A stretch of DNA of 64,000 bases, taken from the NCBI RefSeq assembly GCF_052113705.1, contig NZ_JBGQOG010000007.1, positions 141,560 through 205,559 of the forward strand, given 5' to 3'. Position numbers and translations under genes: made by a program. Shown here in pieces: positions 45,140 to 54,273 of the stretch (position 1 is its first letter; the number at the start of each line of letters is the position of its first letter). Under the pieces are notes generated by a model. It was given only the letters and a program-made list of their open reading frames with translations. It ran no database searches and was not told the origin of the DNA. Source of the stretch: JBGQOG01 sp052113705. GTDB lineage: Bacteria; Pseudomonadota; Alphaproteobacteria; Rhodobacterales; Rhodobacteraceae.

Positions 45140-46062
45140 GAGGCATCCTCGACAATCCAGCGGCAGAGTTCGGGGAAGGAGATCCCCATCACCTGCGCCT
45201 GCTCGGGGCTGAGCGAAGTGGCGGTCATCCCCGGCTGCGTGTTGGTCTCGAGCAGGATCAGACCGGCCAGACCCCGGCTGTCGTCCCAGCGAAAATCGGT
45301 CCGCGTGAGGCCGCGGCACCCGAGCGCCCGATGCGCGCGCAGGGCGTAATCCATGCAGGCTTCGGTGATCTCGGCGGGGATTTCGGCGGGCACCACATGG
45401 GTCGAGCCGCCCACCGTGTATTTCGCCGCGTAATCATACCAGCCGGTGGTCTGAATTTCGGTGACACAAAGCGCGCGGTCGCCCAGCACGGAACAGGTCA
45501 GCTCGCGCCCCGGCGCGTAGGTTTCCACCAGCACCGTGTCAGGCATCTCGGCCGACAACATCGGCGGCGTGTTCGCACCATCCATCACCAGATAGACGCC
45601 GACCGAAGAACCTTCGTTGTTCGGCTTGACCACATAGGGGGCGGGCAGCACATGCCGCGCCATCACCTCGGATTTCGGGGCGAGAATGCTGTGCACCACC
45701 GGCAGACCGGCGGCGCGGTAAATGTCCTTGGTGCGGGTCTTGTCCATCGCCAGCGCCGAGGCGAGCACGCCCGAATGGGTATAGGCGAGGCCCAGCCATT
45801 CCAGCAGCCCCTGCACTCGGCCATCTTCGCCCAGCGGCCCGTGCAGCGCATTGAACACAACGTCGGGTTGCAGCTCCGCCAGCCGCACGGCGATATCGGG
45901 GCCCAAACGGACCCCGGCGTCGACCTCGACGACCTCATAACCCGCCACCCGCAACGCCTGAGCACATGCATGCCCCGTCGACAGAGAAACCTCCCGCTCC
46001 GCAGAAGGTCCGCCCATCAATACCGCCACGAGTTGGGTTGTCCTGCTCGACACACCCGCCAC
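45127..46062 (-). CDS. ddl: D-alanine--D-alanine ligase
   Basis: A 311-residue ATP-grasp ligase that makes D-Ala-D-Ala for MurF. Key motifs are VLMGGPSAEREVSLSTG at the N-terminus, YVVKPNNEGSSVGV (ATP lid), and the Mg2+ site LILLETNTQPGMT near the C-terminus. Its stop overlaps the ftsQ start region. The 75 bp upstream are A/T-rich for this cluster and may carry an internal promoter. Confidence 0.96.
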   Translation of the reverse strand: MAGVSSRTTQLVAVLMGGPSAEREVSLSTGHACAQALRVAGYEVVEVDAGVRLGPDIAVRLAELQPDVVFNALHGPLGEDGRVQGLLEWLGLAYTHSGVLASALAMDKTRTKDIYRAAGLPVVHSILAPKSEVMARHVLPAPYVVKPNNEGSSVGVYLVMDGANTPPMLSAEMPDTVLVETYAPGRELTCSVLGDRALCVTEIQTTGWYDYAAKYTVGGSTHVVPAEIPAEITEACMDYALRAHRALGCRGLTRTDFRWDDSRGLAGLILLETNTQPGMTATSLSPEQAQVMGISFPELCRWIVEDASCAR

Positions 46063-46137
46063 GTTTGCCTCTTCCCGGGGTATTTCCCCCGTGGTTGTTT
46101 TTTTAATCCGTCCCGGAACTTAGTCCGTTTATCGGGA

Positions 46138-47076
46138 TCAGTCCTGCGGTGCTGTTTCGCCGACCCGCATGATTTCCCACTGTAGCGAAATTCCGCTGTG
46201 CTGCAAAACCCTTTTTCGCACTTCCTCACCAAGACCCTCAAGATCTGCGGCTGTTGCGCCACCGGTGTTGATCAGGAAGTTGGAATGCATCGGCGACATT
46301 TGCGCGCCACCGAGGGTTGCGCCCCGCATCCCCGCATCATCAATGACCTTCCAGGCCTTCAACTCATGCGTGTCATCGGCGCGGCCCGTCGACGAATGCC
46401 CCACCGGATTGCGGAAGGTGGAGCCCGCGCTGCGGTCCCGGGTTGGCTGGCTGGCGTCCCGTTTGGCGATCTGATCGGCCATTTTCGCCTCCAGCGCCGC
46501 CGGATCGCCCGGCTGGCCGGTGAATGTGGCCGAGACCAGCACCCAGCCCTCGGGCAATTCGCTTTGCCGGTAGGCCAGTTTCAGGTCGGCGGCGCTCAGG
46601 GTGACCAGATCGCCCGCCCGCGTCACCGCCTGCACGTCGATCAGATGATCGGCGACATAGGAACCGTAGCAGCCCGCATTCATCCGCACCGCGCCGCCGA
46701 CAGCCCCGGGGATCGTGCGCAGAAAGGTGAGGTCAACCCCGGCCTCTGCCGCCCGCCGCGCCACATGCGCATCGAGCGCCGCCGTGCCCGCGACGACGCG
46801 GCCGCCCGAAACCTCAATGCCGTTAAAGCCCCGGCCCAGACGGATCACCACCGCCCGCAGCCCGCCATCGCGCACGATGAGGTTGGAGCCGACGCCCATC
46901 GGGAACACCGCAATCTCAGGGGGCAACGCCGCGAGAAACCCTTGCAAATCCGCGAGATCGGCGGGTTGAAACAGCCAATCCGCCGGGCCGCCGACGCGCA
47001 GCCAGGTCAGATCGGCCAGCGGGCGGTTCGGGGTCAGCGCGCCGCGCGGGGTATAGCCCGAAAGCGGCAGGCTCAT
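46138..47076 (-). CDS. murB: UDP-N-acetylenolpyruvoylglucosamine reductase
   Basis: A 312-residue FAD enzyme that reduces UDP-GlcNAc-enolpyruvate to UDP-MurNAc with NADPH. FAD-domain motifs LRVGGPADWLF, FPMGVGSNLIVRDGG and IPGAVGGAVRMNAGCYG are present, as is the catalytic Ser in SAGSTFRNP. The C-terminal MHSNFLINTGGATAADL closes the active site. It overlaps the DUF2484 gene by 4 nt. Confidence 0.96.
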   Translation of the reverse strand: MSLPLSGYTPRGALTPNRPLADLTWLRVGGPADWLFQPADLADLQGFLAALPPEIAVFPMGVGSNLIVRDGGLRAVVIRLGRGFNGIEVSGGRVVAGTAALDAHVARRAAEAGVDLTFLRTIPGAVGGAVRMNAGCYGSYVADHLIDVQAVTRAGDLVTLSAADLKLAYRQSELPEGWVLVSATFTGQPGDPAALEAKMADQIAKRDASQPTRDRSAGSTFRNPVGHSSTGRADDTHELKAWKVIDDAGMRGATLGGAQMSPMHSNFLINTGGATAADLEGLGEEVRKRVLQHSGISLQWEIMRVGETAPQD

Positions 47077-47360
47077 TTTGCCACCTCATCCTCATGCTGC
47101 GCGACAGGACGGCGCCCCAGCAGACGGTGACCCAGCAGGCGGCGCGCCAGAAAAATCACCGGCCAGCGCAGGATCGACACCCCCGCCGCCAGCACCGCCA
47201 GCCCCACCCAGGGACCATGCGTCAGCGTCACCCAGCCCAGGATCGGCACCCCCACCGCGATCAGCGCCCAGGCGCCGGGCCAATGCAGCCCGCGCGGCGC
47301 CAGCGCGATCAGCGTGGCGGCCAGCACCCAAAGACAGGCGAGGATCAGCGGCAGCGTCAT
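47073..47360 (-). CDS. DUF2484 small membrane protein inside the dcw cluster
   Basis: A 95-residue protein counted from the ATG at 47360, which overlaps the murC stop as ATGA. It has three hydrophobic spans (LPLILACLWVLAATLIALAP, AWALIAVGVPILGWVTLT, VGLAVLAAGVSIL) and a basic tail (RRLLGHRLLGRR). DUF2484 is known to me only from Rhodobacterales in this murC-murB position. Its coupling with both neighbours suggests a role in precursor synthesis or the divisome at the inner membrane, which is inference. Confidence 0.85.
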   Translation of the reverse strand: MTLPLILACLWVLAATLIALAPRGLHWPGAWALIAVGVPILGWVTLTHGPWVGLAVLAAGVSILRWPVIFLARRLLGHRLLGRRPVAQHEDEVAK

Positions 47361-48787
47361 GCGCCCCAGCCTTTCAGCGCCACCGGCAAACCATTCGCCC
47401 AAGTGGAAATCGTGCCCGCCCCAAGGCAGACCACCATATCGCCCGGCCGTGCCTGCTCGCGCACCAGCCGCGCCAGATCCGCCTCGTCGATCACCGCGCG
47501 GGCGTGGCGGTGGCCATGGGCGATCAGCCCCGCCACCAGATCATCGCGCGAGGCACCGGGGATCGGCTCTTCACCCGCCGAGTAAATCTCGGAAATGCCA
47601 ACCACATCAGCTTCGTTGAAGCAGGTGCAGAAATCGTCAAACAGCGAATGCAGACGCGTGTAGCGGTGCGGCTGATGCACGGCGATCACCCGGCCCTTGG
47701 TCGATTGCCGCGCGGCGCGCAGCACGGCGGCAATCTCGACCGGATGGTGGCCGTAATCGTCGATGATGGTGACGCCGTTCAACTCGGCCACTTTGGTGAA
47801 CCGCCGATTCACCCCGCCAAAACCGGCCAGCGCGGCGCGGATCTCGTCTTTCTTCATCCCGAGATGGCGCGCCGCCGCAATCGCGGACAAGGCGTTGGAG
47901 ACGTTGTGATCACCCGGCATCGGCAGGGTGCAGCCCTCGATCAGCTGCGGATTGCCTTCGGCATCCGGCCCCTCGCCCTGCAGGGCCACATCGAAATGCG
48001 CCACGCCATTCTCATAGGTCAGATTGACCGCCCGCACATCGGCCTGCGCGTTAAAGCCAAAGGTGACGATGCGGCGGTCGGTGATGCGTCCGACCAAAGC
48101 CTGCACTTCCGCATGATCAGTGCAGCAGATCGCCAGACCATAGAAGGGCACGTTGGAGACGAAATCGTAAAAGCCTTTGCGCAACGCGTCAAAGCTGCCC
48201 CAATGCTCCATATGCTCGGGGTCGATATTGGTGACGATGGCAATGGTCGCGGGCAGCCGGTTGAAGGAGCCGTCGCTCTCATCCGCCTCAACCACCATCC
48301 ATTCACCGGCGCCCGCGCGCGCGTTCGAGCCATAGGCATGAATGATGCCGCCGTTGATGACGGTCGGGTCGAAATTCCCCTTGTCCAGCAGCGTCGCCAC
48401 CATCGTCGTGGTGGTGGTCTTGCCATGCGTGCCGGCAATCGCGATGTTCGACTTCAGCCGCATCAGCTCGGCCAGCATCTCGGCGCGGCGCACCACGGGC
48501 AGGCCATGACGGCGCGCCTCTTCCAGCTCCGGGTTGCCCTTCTTGATCGCGGAAGAGATCACCACCACCGCCGCATCGCCGATGTTCTCGGCCCGCTGCC
48601 CCTCAAAGAAGGTGGCGCCCAGTTCCACCAGACGATCGGTGATCTTTGAGGCTTTGGCGTCAGATCCCTGCACGCGGTAGCCCAAAGTCATCAGCACTTC
48701 AGCAATCCCCGACATGCCAATGCCGCCGATGCCCACGAAATGGATGGGCCCCAGTTCGCCCGGAAGTTTTGTGGCAGCAGCGTTCAT
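47357..48787 (-). CDS. murC: UDP-N-acetylmuramate--L-alanine ligase
   Basis: A 476-residue Mur ligase. An N-terminal Rossmann domain (IHFVGIGGIGMSGIAEVLM) is followed by the ATP motif IAGTHGKTTTTTM (about residue 117) and HHPVEIAAVLRAAR in the C-terminal domain. It adds L-Ala to UDP-MurNAc, the first residue of the stem peptide. It overlaps murG and the DUF2484 gene by 4 nt each. Confidence 0.97.
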   Translation of the reverse strand: MNAAATKLPGELGPIHFVGIGGIGMSGIAEVLMTLGYRVQGSDAKASKITDRLVELGATFFEGQRAENIGDAAVVVISSAIKKGNPELEEARRHGLPVVRRAEMLAELMRLKSNIAIAGTHGKTTTTTMVATLLDKGNFDPTVINGGIIHAYGSNARAGAGEWMVVEADESDGSFNRLPATIAIVTNIDPEHMEHWGSFDALRKGFYDFVSNVPFYGLAICCTDHAEVQALVGRITDRRIVTFGFNAQADVRAVNLTYENGVAHFDVALQGEGPDAEGNPQLIEGCTLPMPGDHNVSNALSAIAAARHLGMKKDEIRAALAGFGGVNRRFTKVAELNGVTIIDDYGHHPVEIAAVLRAARQSTKGRVIAVHQPHRYTRLHSLFDDFCTCFNEADVVGISEIYSAGEEPIPGASRDDLVAGLIAHGHRHARAVIDEADLARLVREQARPGDMVVCLGAGTISTWANGLPVALKGWGA

Positions 48788-49893
48788 TTTTCGTCTTTCC
48801 TCACAAGGCCTTCAACCAATTCAACCAGACGTTCCGTCGCGTCCGGCATGCCATAACTCAATGCAGCGAGCGTCATCTGCAACGCGCCGTGCGGATTGTC
48901 CAGCACCAGCGCCACCTGTTCGGCCAGCACTTCCGGCGTCAGACGCGCCTCCGGGATCAGGATCGCCCCCCCCGCATCGACCAGCCCGCGCGCATTCGCC
49001 GTCTGATGATCGCCCGTCGCCGCCGCATAGGGCACGAGGATCGCGGGGCGGCCCACCACCGAAATATCGGCCACCGAACTCGCGCCCGAGCGCGAGATCA
49101 CCAGCTGCACTTCCGACAGGCGGCGCGGCACATCCTTGAAGAAGGGTTGCACCTCTGCATTGATCCCGGCCTCCTGATAGGCGGCGATCGCGCGGGTCAT
49201 GTCCTCATCGCGCGCCTGATGCGCCACGCGCAGATGGCCGCGCATCGGTTCGGGCAATCTGGCAAGGGCCGCAGGCACCACATCGGACAGAATGCGCGCG
49301 CCTTGCGAGCCGCCGATGACCAGGATCGACATCGGGTAATCGCCGGGCGGAATATAGGGGGCCCCTGCCCGCTCAAGGATCGCGGCGCGGACCGGATTGC
49401 CGGTATGCACGCCCTCGGCCCCCTCGGGCAACGCCGTGGGCCAGGTGCCGCAGGCGATGCAGGCGACGCGGCGGGCGAATTTGGTGTTCACCTTGCCCAT
49501 GACGCCGTTTTGCTCATGGATCATCCGCGGCAGGCCCAGCACCACCGCCGAGGCGAGCGCGGGAATGGTCGGATAGCCGCCAAAGCCCACCACCACTTTC
49601 GGCGGATCGGCACGGTTGGCGCGAATGGCCCCGAAAATGCCCCCCAGAATACGGAAGGGCACTGCCAGCTTCGCCAGAAGGCCGCCGCGGGCAAAGGTGG
49701 CGCTGGCCACCTGCTCGACCTGCACCACATGCGGGAAACCGCCGGTATAGCGGGCGCCCCGCGCATCGGTGGAGAGTTTCACCCGCCAGCCACGCCGCAC
49801 CATCGCTTCGGCCAGAGCCTGCGCGGGGAACATATGCCCGCCGGTGCCCCCGGCGGCGATCAACAGCAGCGGAGCCTTGTCAGAACGGGTCAT
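48784..49893 (-). CDS. murG: UDP-GlcNAc:lipid I N-acetylglucosaminyltransferase
   Basis: A 369-residue GT28 glycosyltransferase counted from the ATG at 49893. The N-terminal glycine-rich motif IAAGGTGGHMFPAQALAEAM binds lipid I, and VIGGSQGARILSDVVP and VISRSGASSVADI form the UDP-GlcNAc site. It works at the cytoplasmic face of the inner membrane to make lipid II. It is 10 bp downstream of ftsW. Confidence 0.96.
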   Translation of the reverse strand: MTRSDKAPLLLIAAGGTGGHMFPAQALAEAMVRRGWRVKLSTDARGARYTGGFPHVVQVEQVASATFARGGLLAKLAVPFRILGGIFGAIRANRADPPKVVVGFGGYPTIPALASAVVLGLPRMIHEQNGVMGKVNTKFARRVACIACGTWPTALPEGAEGVHTGNPVRAAILERAGAPYIPPGDYPMSILVIGGSQGARILSDVVPAALARLPEPMRGHLRVAHQARDEDMTRAIAAYQEAGINAEVQPFFKDVPRRLSEVQLVISRSGASSVADISVVGRPAILVPYAAATGDHQTANARGLVDAGGAILIPEARLTPEVLAEQVALVLDNPHGALQMTLAALSYGMPDATERLVELVEGLVRKDEK

Positions 49894-49903
49894 CGGGATA
49901 TCC

Positions 49904-51070
49904 TTACCGGGCGCGCCGCGCCAGAATGTCGCCAATCTGGCCCTGCGGCCGGGTGCGGGTCAAGGCCAGCAGCATCCCCAGCGCAATGCCGGAGGCAATC
50001 ACCGAAGAGCCGCCATAAGACACGAAGGGCAGCGTCATCCCCTTGGCGGGCAGAAGGCGCACCGCCACCCCCATGTTGATGAAGGCCTGCACGCCAAAGG
50101 CGCAGGCGAGCCCCGCCCCCGCCAGCCGGGTGAAGGGATCGCGCTCTTTCATCAGCCGGATCAGCGAGCGGGCGACCACGGTGGCGTAGAGCGCCATGAT
50201 GATCAGCACGAGAATGAGGCCATATTCCTCGGCGGCCACCGCGATGATGAAATCGGTATGCGCATCGGGCAGCGACCATTTCACCGTGCCTTCGCCGACG
50301 CCCACGCCAAAGAAGCCACCCTCTTGAATGGCATTGGTCGCATAGCCGATCTGGGTGCGCGGGTCGATCTCGGCCGAGAGGAAGCCGTTGATCCGGCGGG
50401 CGAAATGCTCGGAGGAATTATAGGCGACAAAGCCGCCGAGCGTGGTCAGCCCGGCCAGAAAGGTCAGCAGCACCACCGGTGCGCCCGCGATGAAATACAT
50501 CACCGCCCAGGAGAACAGCACCAGCGCCGCCTGACCAAAGTCAGGCTGGGTCGCCAGAAACAGCACCACCGTCACCGCGACGAAAAAGGAATAGAGCTTG
50601 CCCGGAGGCCCGCCGATCTCCTCGCCCGCCGCCATCAACCAGGCCGCCAGAATGACAAAACCGGGCTTGAGGAATTCCGAAGGCTGGAACGAGGCGAAAC
50701 CGAACGAGAACCAACGCACCGCCCCTTTGCCGAAATCGGTGCCAAAGAAGGGCAGCATCATCAGCGCGAAGAAGAAAACGCCAAAGCCCAGCACGCCCAG
50801 ACGGCGCACCTGCGCCGGGGTCAGCATCGAGGTGAGCATCATCACCAGCATCGCGACGCCACCGAAGAACGCCTGACGGGTCACGTAGTAGAACGGCGGC
50901 AGGCCGTTCTTTTCCGCCAGCGGCACTGACGCGGCCAGACCCAGCAGAATGCCCATGCCAAACAGGCCCAGAACGCAACTGAGCGACCATTTGTCGAGTG
51001 TCCGCCACCACCGGGGGAGTACAGGTTCACCTGCCCGAGCGGGCACGGTGCCAAAGACCATCTCTGTCAT
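49904..51070 (-). CDS. ftsW: Septal peptidoglycan polymerase FtsW
   Basis: A 388-residue SEDS-family membrane protein with about ten spans. Characteristic segments are KGAVRWFSFGFASFQPSEFL, YATNAIQEGGFFGVGVGEGT and FINMGVAVRLLPAKGMTLPF followed by VSYGGSS. FtsW polymerises lipid II at the septum together with the transpeptidase FtsI encoded upstream. A gap of 546 bp without a gene separates it from murD. Confidence 0.95.
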   Translation of the reverse strand: MTEMVFGTVPARAGEPVLPRWWRTLDKWSLSCVLGLFGMGILLGLAASVPLAEKNGLPPFYYVTRQAFFGGVAMLVMMLTSMLTPAQVRRLGVLGFGVFFFALMMLPFFGTDFGKGAVRWFSFGFASFQPSEFLKPGFVILAAWLMAAGEEIGGPPGKLYSFFVAVTVVLFLATQPDFGQAALVLFSWAVMYFIAGAPVVLLTFLAGLTTLGGFVAYNSSEHFARRINGFLSAEIDPRTQIGYATNAIQEGGFFGVGVGEGTVKWSLPDAHTDFIIAVAAEEYGLILVLIIMALYATVVARSLIRLMKERDPFTRLAGAGLACAFGVQAFINMGVAVRLLPAKGMTLPFVSYGGSSVIASGIALGMLLALTRTRPQGQIGDILARRAR

Positions 51071-51616
51071 GGGATACCGCCGTCACTGCCTCAAGAAATC
51101 GCCCGTTTGCCGGGTCTGAGGAAAGACTACTCCTCTTGCGGCGGCGTTTCCAGCATTGAATGGCGCAGATCGGCTCACAGGAGCGGCAACAGCTGATATC
51201 TTAAGCATGTTTTCGCGCATCGGGGTTTCTCACGGGGTCTGTGATGCGGTCCTGCCCACCGTCTTCCGACCCTGCATTCTGGCCCCGCCTTCCGGGCCGG
51301 GCCTCACGCCCGCGCCACACGCGCCCGGTCCCGGCAAAGACCGGGGCCCCGGCCCTGCCCGCCGCCGAAGGCCCGCCAGCCCCTGCCCCGCGATGAGGCT
51401 TGGCGCGATGCGCAATGGGCCAGTCGCAATCCGGCCCCGACGCAGGTGTTTGCACCACAGGAGGGCCAGGCAGGAAGTTCGGCATCATAGGCGCGGGCAT
51501 GGTCGGCGCATCAGGGTGGTGGCGATGCTGTGCAAAGGGTCTCCGAGGCAGAGGCCAGTGCCCTTGTCCGCTCGGCCAACGTCCTGCAACGGACCCTGGC
51601 CGAGCCCGGGTGGCGC
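51071..51616. other. 546-bp gap between murD and ftsW, no gene seen
   Basis: The only long break inside the dcw cluster. Frames on both strands are low-complexity shadows. One plus-strand frame has a Rossmann-like KFGIIGAGMVG at about 51478-51510 but no further similarity. An internal promoter for ftsW-murG-murC is likely in the part next to ftsW, which is less G+C rich (about 51170-51220). Confidence 0.45.
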
Positions 51617-53017
51617 TCAGCCCGGCAAGGCCGCCACCAGCTCCGCGAAATGCTCGCCGCGCTTCTCGAAATTGGGATACTGGTCGAAACTCGCCGCCGC
51701 CGGGGCCAACAGGACGGTATCGCCCGCCTCGGCCTCGGCCTGCGCACGCGCCACCGCGTCGGCCATGGTGGTGCAGATCTCATGCGGCAAGTCACCGAGT
51801 TCCAGCGCGAAATCCCGCGCGGAATGGCCGATGAGATAGGCCTTTTTCACCGAAAAAAGATGCGGCAGAAGCCCCGCAATGCCGCCCTCCTTGCCCAAGC
51901 CGCCTGCGATCCAGCGGATATTGCCGAAGGCCTGCAGGGCCTTGGCCGCACTGTCGACATTGGTCGCCTTGGAGTCATTCACATAGCGCACCCCCGCCTT
52001 TTCAGCGATGGTCTGGCTGCGGTGCGGCAGCCCCGCAAAGGTGTGAAAGGCCGCCTCAATCTCGCGCGGCGGCACACCGAGGGTGCGGCAGGCGGCATAG
52101 GCGGCGCAGGCGTTCTGGTGGTTATGCGCGCCGGGCAGGCCCTGAATGCCGCGCAGATCGATCGAGGCCACCTGCCGCCCCTTGCGCCATTCGGCGAGAA
52201 AGCCCTTGCGGGCAAAGACCGACCAGCCGAAATCGCCCAGTTTCTTGGCGGCGCTGATCCGGATCACCCGGTCATCCGCGCGCCCCATCGCCATCTGATT
52301 GGCGAGGAATACGCCCTCCGGCTCATCAATGCCGATCACCGCCCGATCCGGTCCGCCCTCGACAAACAGCCGCCGCTTGGCCGCGAAATAGCCGCCCATG
52401 CCGCCGTGCCGGTCGAGGTGATCGGGCGAGAGATTGGTGAACACCGCCACATCCGGGGTCAGCGAGCGCGCCAGATCGGTTTGGTAGGACGAGAGTTCGA
52501 GCACCACCACCTCGCCCTCGACCGCCGGGTCGATGTCGAGCACGCCGCGCCCGATATTGCCCGCCATCTGGCTGGGGCGGCCTGCGGCCAGCAGGATGTG
52601 GTGAATCAGCGCCGTGGTGGTCGATTTGCCGTTCGAACCGGTGACGGCGACGATGCGGGGGGTCTGCTCGAAATTGTCCCAATCGGCCTGCGCCCAGCTG
52701 CGGAAGAACAGGCCGATGTCATTGTCGACCGGCACCCCTTCGTTCATCGCACGGGCGATCAGCTTGTTCGGCGTGGGGTAGAGATGCGGGATGCCGGGGC
52801 TGACGATCAACGCCGCCACATCCGCCCAGGCATCGGCGCGGGTGAGGTCGTGGCACGTGAAACCGAGGGCCTCCGCCTTGGCGCGCGCCTCGGGGCTGTC
52901 GTCCCAGCACAAAGCCTCGGCACCGCCCGCGCGCAAAGCCGCTGCGGTGGCAAGCCCCGAGCGTCCCAGCCCCAGCACCGCCACCCGTAGCCCGTCATAG
53001 CCCTGAACCGGAATCAT
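51617..53017 (-). CDS. murD: UDP-N-acetylmuramoyl-L-alanine--D-glutamate ligase
   Basis: A 466-residue Mur ligase counted from the ATG at 53017 with GGAGGGG just upstream. It has RVAVLGLGRSGLATAAAL (UDP-MurNAc-L-Ala domain), the ATP motif VTGSNGKSTTTAL (about residue 123), LSSYQTDLARSL, the FTNLSPDHLDRHG region and YVNDSKATNVDSAAKAL in the C-terminal domain. It adds D-Glu. It lies 173 bp after mraY, with hairpins between. Confidence 0.96.
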   Translation of the reverse strand: MIPVQGYDGLRVAVLGLGRSGLATAAALRAGGAEALCWDDSPEARAKAEALGFTCHDLTRADAWADVAALIVSPGIPHLYPTPNKLIARAMNEGVPVDNDIGLFFRSWAQADWDNFEQTPRIVAVTGSNGKSTTTALIHHILLAAGRPSQMAGNIGRGVLDIDPAVEGEVVVLELSSYQTDLARSLTPDVAVFTNLSPDHLDRHGGMGGYFAAKRRLFVEGGPDRAVIGIDEPEGVFLANQMAMGRADDRVIRISAAKKLGDFGWSVFARKGFLAEWRKGRQVASIDLRGIQGLPGAHNHQNACAAYAACRTLGVPPREIEAAFHTFAGLPHRSQTIAEKAGVRYVNDSKATNVDSAAKALQAFGNIRWIAGGLGKEGGIAGLLPHLFSVKKAYLIGHSARDFALELGDLPHEICTTMADAVARAQAEAEAGDTVLLAPAAASFDQYPNFEKRGEHFAELVAALPG

Positions 53018-53100
53018 CGCGCCCCTCCGTGAATTGCGTGGCGACAATGGCCCGCGGCAACGCCCGCCGCAAGGTGGCGCCGCGGGGGGAGGGTGCCGAA

Positions 53101-53150
53101 GGGGGCTCTGCCCCCAGCCCGCCGCCGCCCCTCAACGGGGCGGCGGCGGG
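53101..53150 (-). terminator. Two G+C-rich hairpins between mraY and murD
   Basis: GGGGGCTCTGCCCCC (53101-53115), then CCCGCCGCCGCCCC paired with GGGGCGGCGGCGGG (53118-53150, 14 bp, 5-nt loop). There is no T-tract. These may attenuate transcription between mraY and murD or stabilise the upstream mRNA. Confidence 0.5.
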
Positions 53151-53190
53151 CTTCCCCCGAGGTAGTTGGACCAAGAAGAAAGCGCGAAGA

Positions 53191-54273
53191 TCAGCGCAGT
53201 TTCAGGGTGGCGAGGCCGATCAGCGCGAGGATGAGGCTGATGATCCAGAAACGGATCACGATCTGCGGCTCGGCCCAGCCCTTTTTCTCAAAATGATGGT
53301 GGATCGGCGCCATCAGGAAGACGCGTTTGCCGGTGCGTTTGAAATAGAGCACCTGGATGATCACCGAGAGGGCTTCGACGACGAAAAGGCCGCCGACGAT
53401 GGCCAGAACGATCTCGTGCTTGGTGCAGACGGCGATGGCACCGAGCGCGCCGCCCAGCGCGAGGCTGCCGGTGTCGCCCATGAAGACCGCGGCGGGCGGG
53501 GCATTGTACCACAAAAAGCCGAGGCCGCCGCCGATCAGCGCCGCGGTGAAGACCAGAATCTCGCCGGTGCCGGGCACGAAATGCACGCCAAGATAGGCGG
53601 AAAAGTCAGACCGGCCCACGACATAGGCGATGGCGCCCAAAGTGCCGCCCGCGATCATCACCGGGCCGATGGCAAGGCCGTCAAGCCCGTCGGTCAGGTT
53701 CACCGCATTGGCCGCGCCAACGATGACGATCATCGAGAAGGGGATGAAGAATATCCCCATGTTGATCAGCGCATCCTTGAACACCGGCAGCGCCAGTTGT
53801 CCGGTCAGCTCGGCCGGATGCACCCAGGCGGCAGCGGCGCCCGCGATGGCCGCAATCGCCAGACCGAGCAGGAACCGCACCCGGCTGGAAACGCCTTTGG
53901 TGTTTTGTTTTGTCACTTTGGCATAATCATCGGCAAAGCCGATCAGGCCAAAGCCATAGGTCACCCCCAGAACGATCCAGACATAGGGATTGTCGAGCCG
54001 CGCCCAGAGCAGGGTCGAGACCAGAATCGCCGAGAGGATCAGCAGCCCGCCCATCGTGGGGGTGCCGGCCTTGGCAAAGTGGCTTTCCGGTCCGTCAGTG
54101 CGGATCGGCTGGCCTTTCTTCTGCTTGCGCCGCAGGAGGTTGATCAGCGGGCGGCCAAAGATGAAACCAAAGATCAACGCGGTGAAAAACGCCGCACCCG
54201 CCCGGAAGGTGATGTAGCGGAACAGGTTGAACAGGTCGCCGCCATCTGAGAGTCCGGTGAGCCAATACAGCAT
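53191..54273 (-). CDS. mraY: Phospho-N-acetylmuramoyl-pentapeptide transferase
   Basis: A 360-residue integral membrane enzyme with ten spans that transfers phospho-MurNAc-pentapeptide to undecaprenyl phosphate, giving lipid I. Active-site motifs are GFADDYAKVTKQNTKG (Asp pair), NAVNLTDGLDGLAIG (Asp) and MAPIHHHFEKKGW (HHH). Its start overlaps the murF stop by 1 nt. Confidence 0.97.
   Translation of the reverse strand: MLYWLTGLSDGGDLFNLFRYITFRAGAAFFTALIFGFIFGRPLINLLRRKQKKGQPIRTDGPESHFAKAGTPTMGGLLILSAILVSTLLWARLDNPYVWIVLGVTYGFGLIGFADDYAKVTKQNTKGVSSRVRFLLGLAIAAIAGAAAAWVHPAELTGQLALPVFKDALINMGIFFIPFSMIVIVGAANAVNLTDGLDGLAIGPVMIAGGTLGAIAYVVGRSDFSAYLGVHFVPGTGEILVFTAALIGGGLGFLWYNAPPAAVFMGDTGSLALGGALGAIAVCTKHEIVLAIVGGLFVVEALSVIIQVLYFKRTGKRVFLMAPIHHHFEKKGWAEPQIVIRFWIISLILALIGLATLKLR

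Noticed and set aside
46063..46137. Terminator between murB and ddl (T-run at 46099-46105)
   Set aside because: The T-run is on the plus strand, where no gene ends. On the coding strand it is an A-run, more likely part of an internal promoter or spacer.
51400..51834. Plus-strand frame with KFGIIGAGMVG as a possible dehydrogenase fragment
   Set aside because: Only this short glycine-rich stretch resembles a Rossmann fold. The rest is low-complexity and overlaps murD on the other strand.
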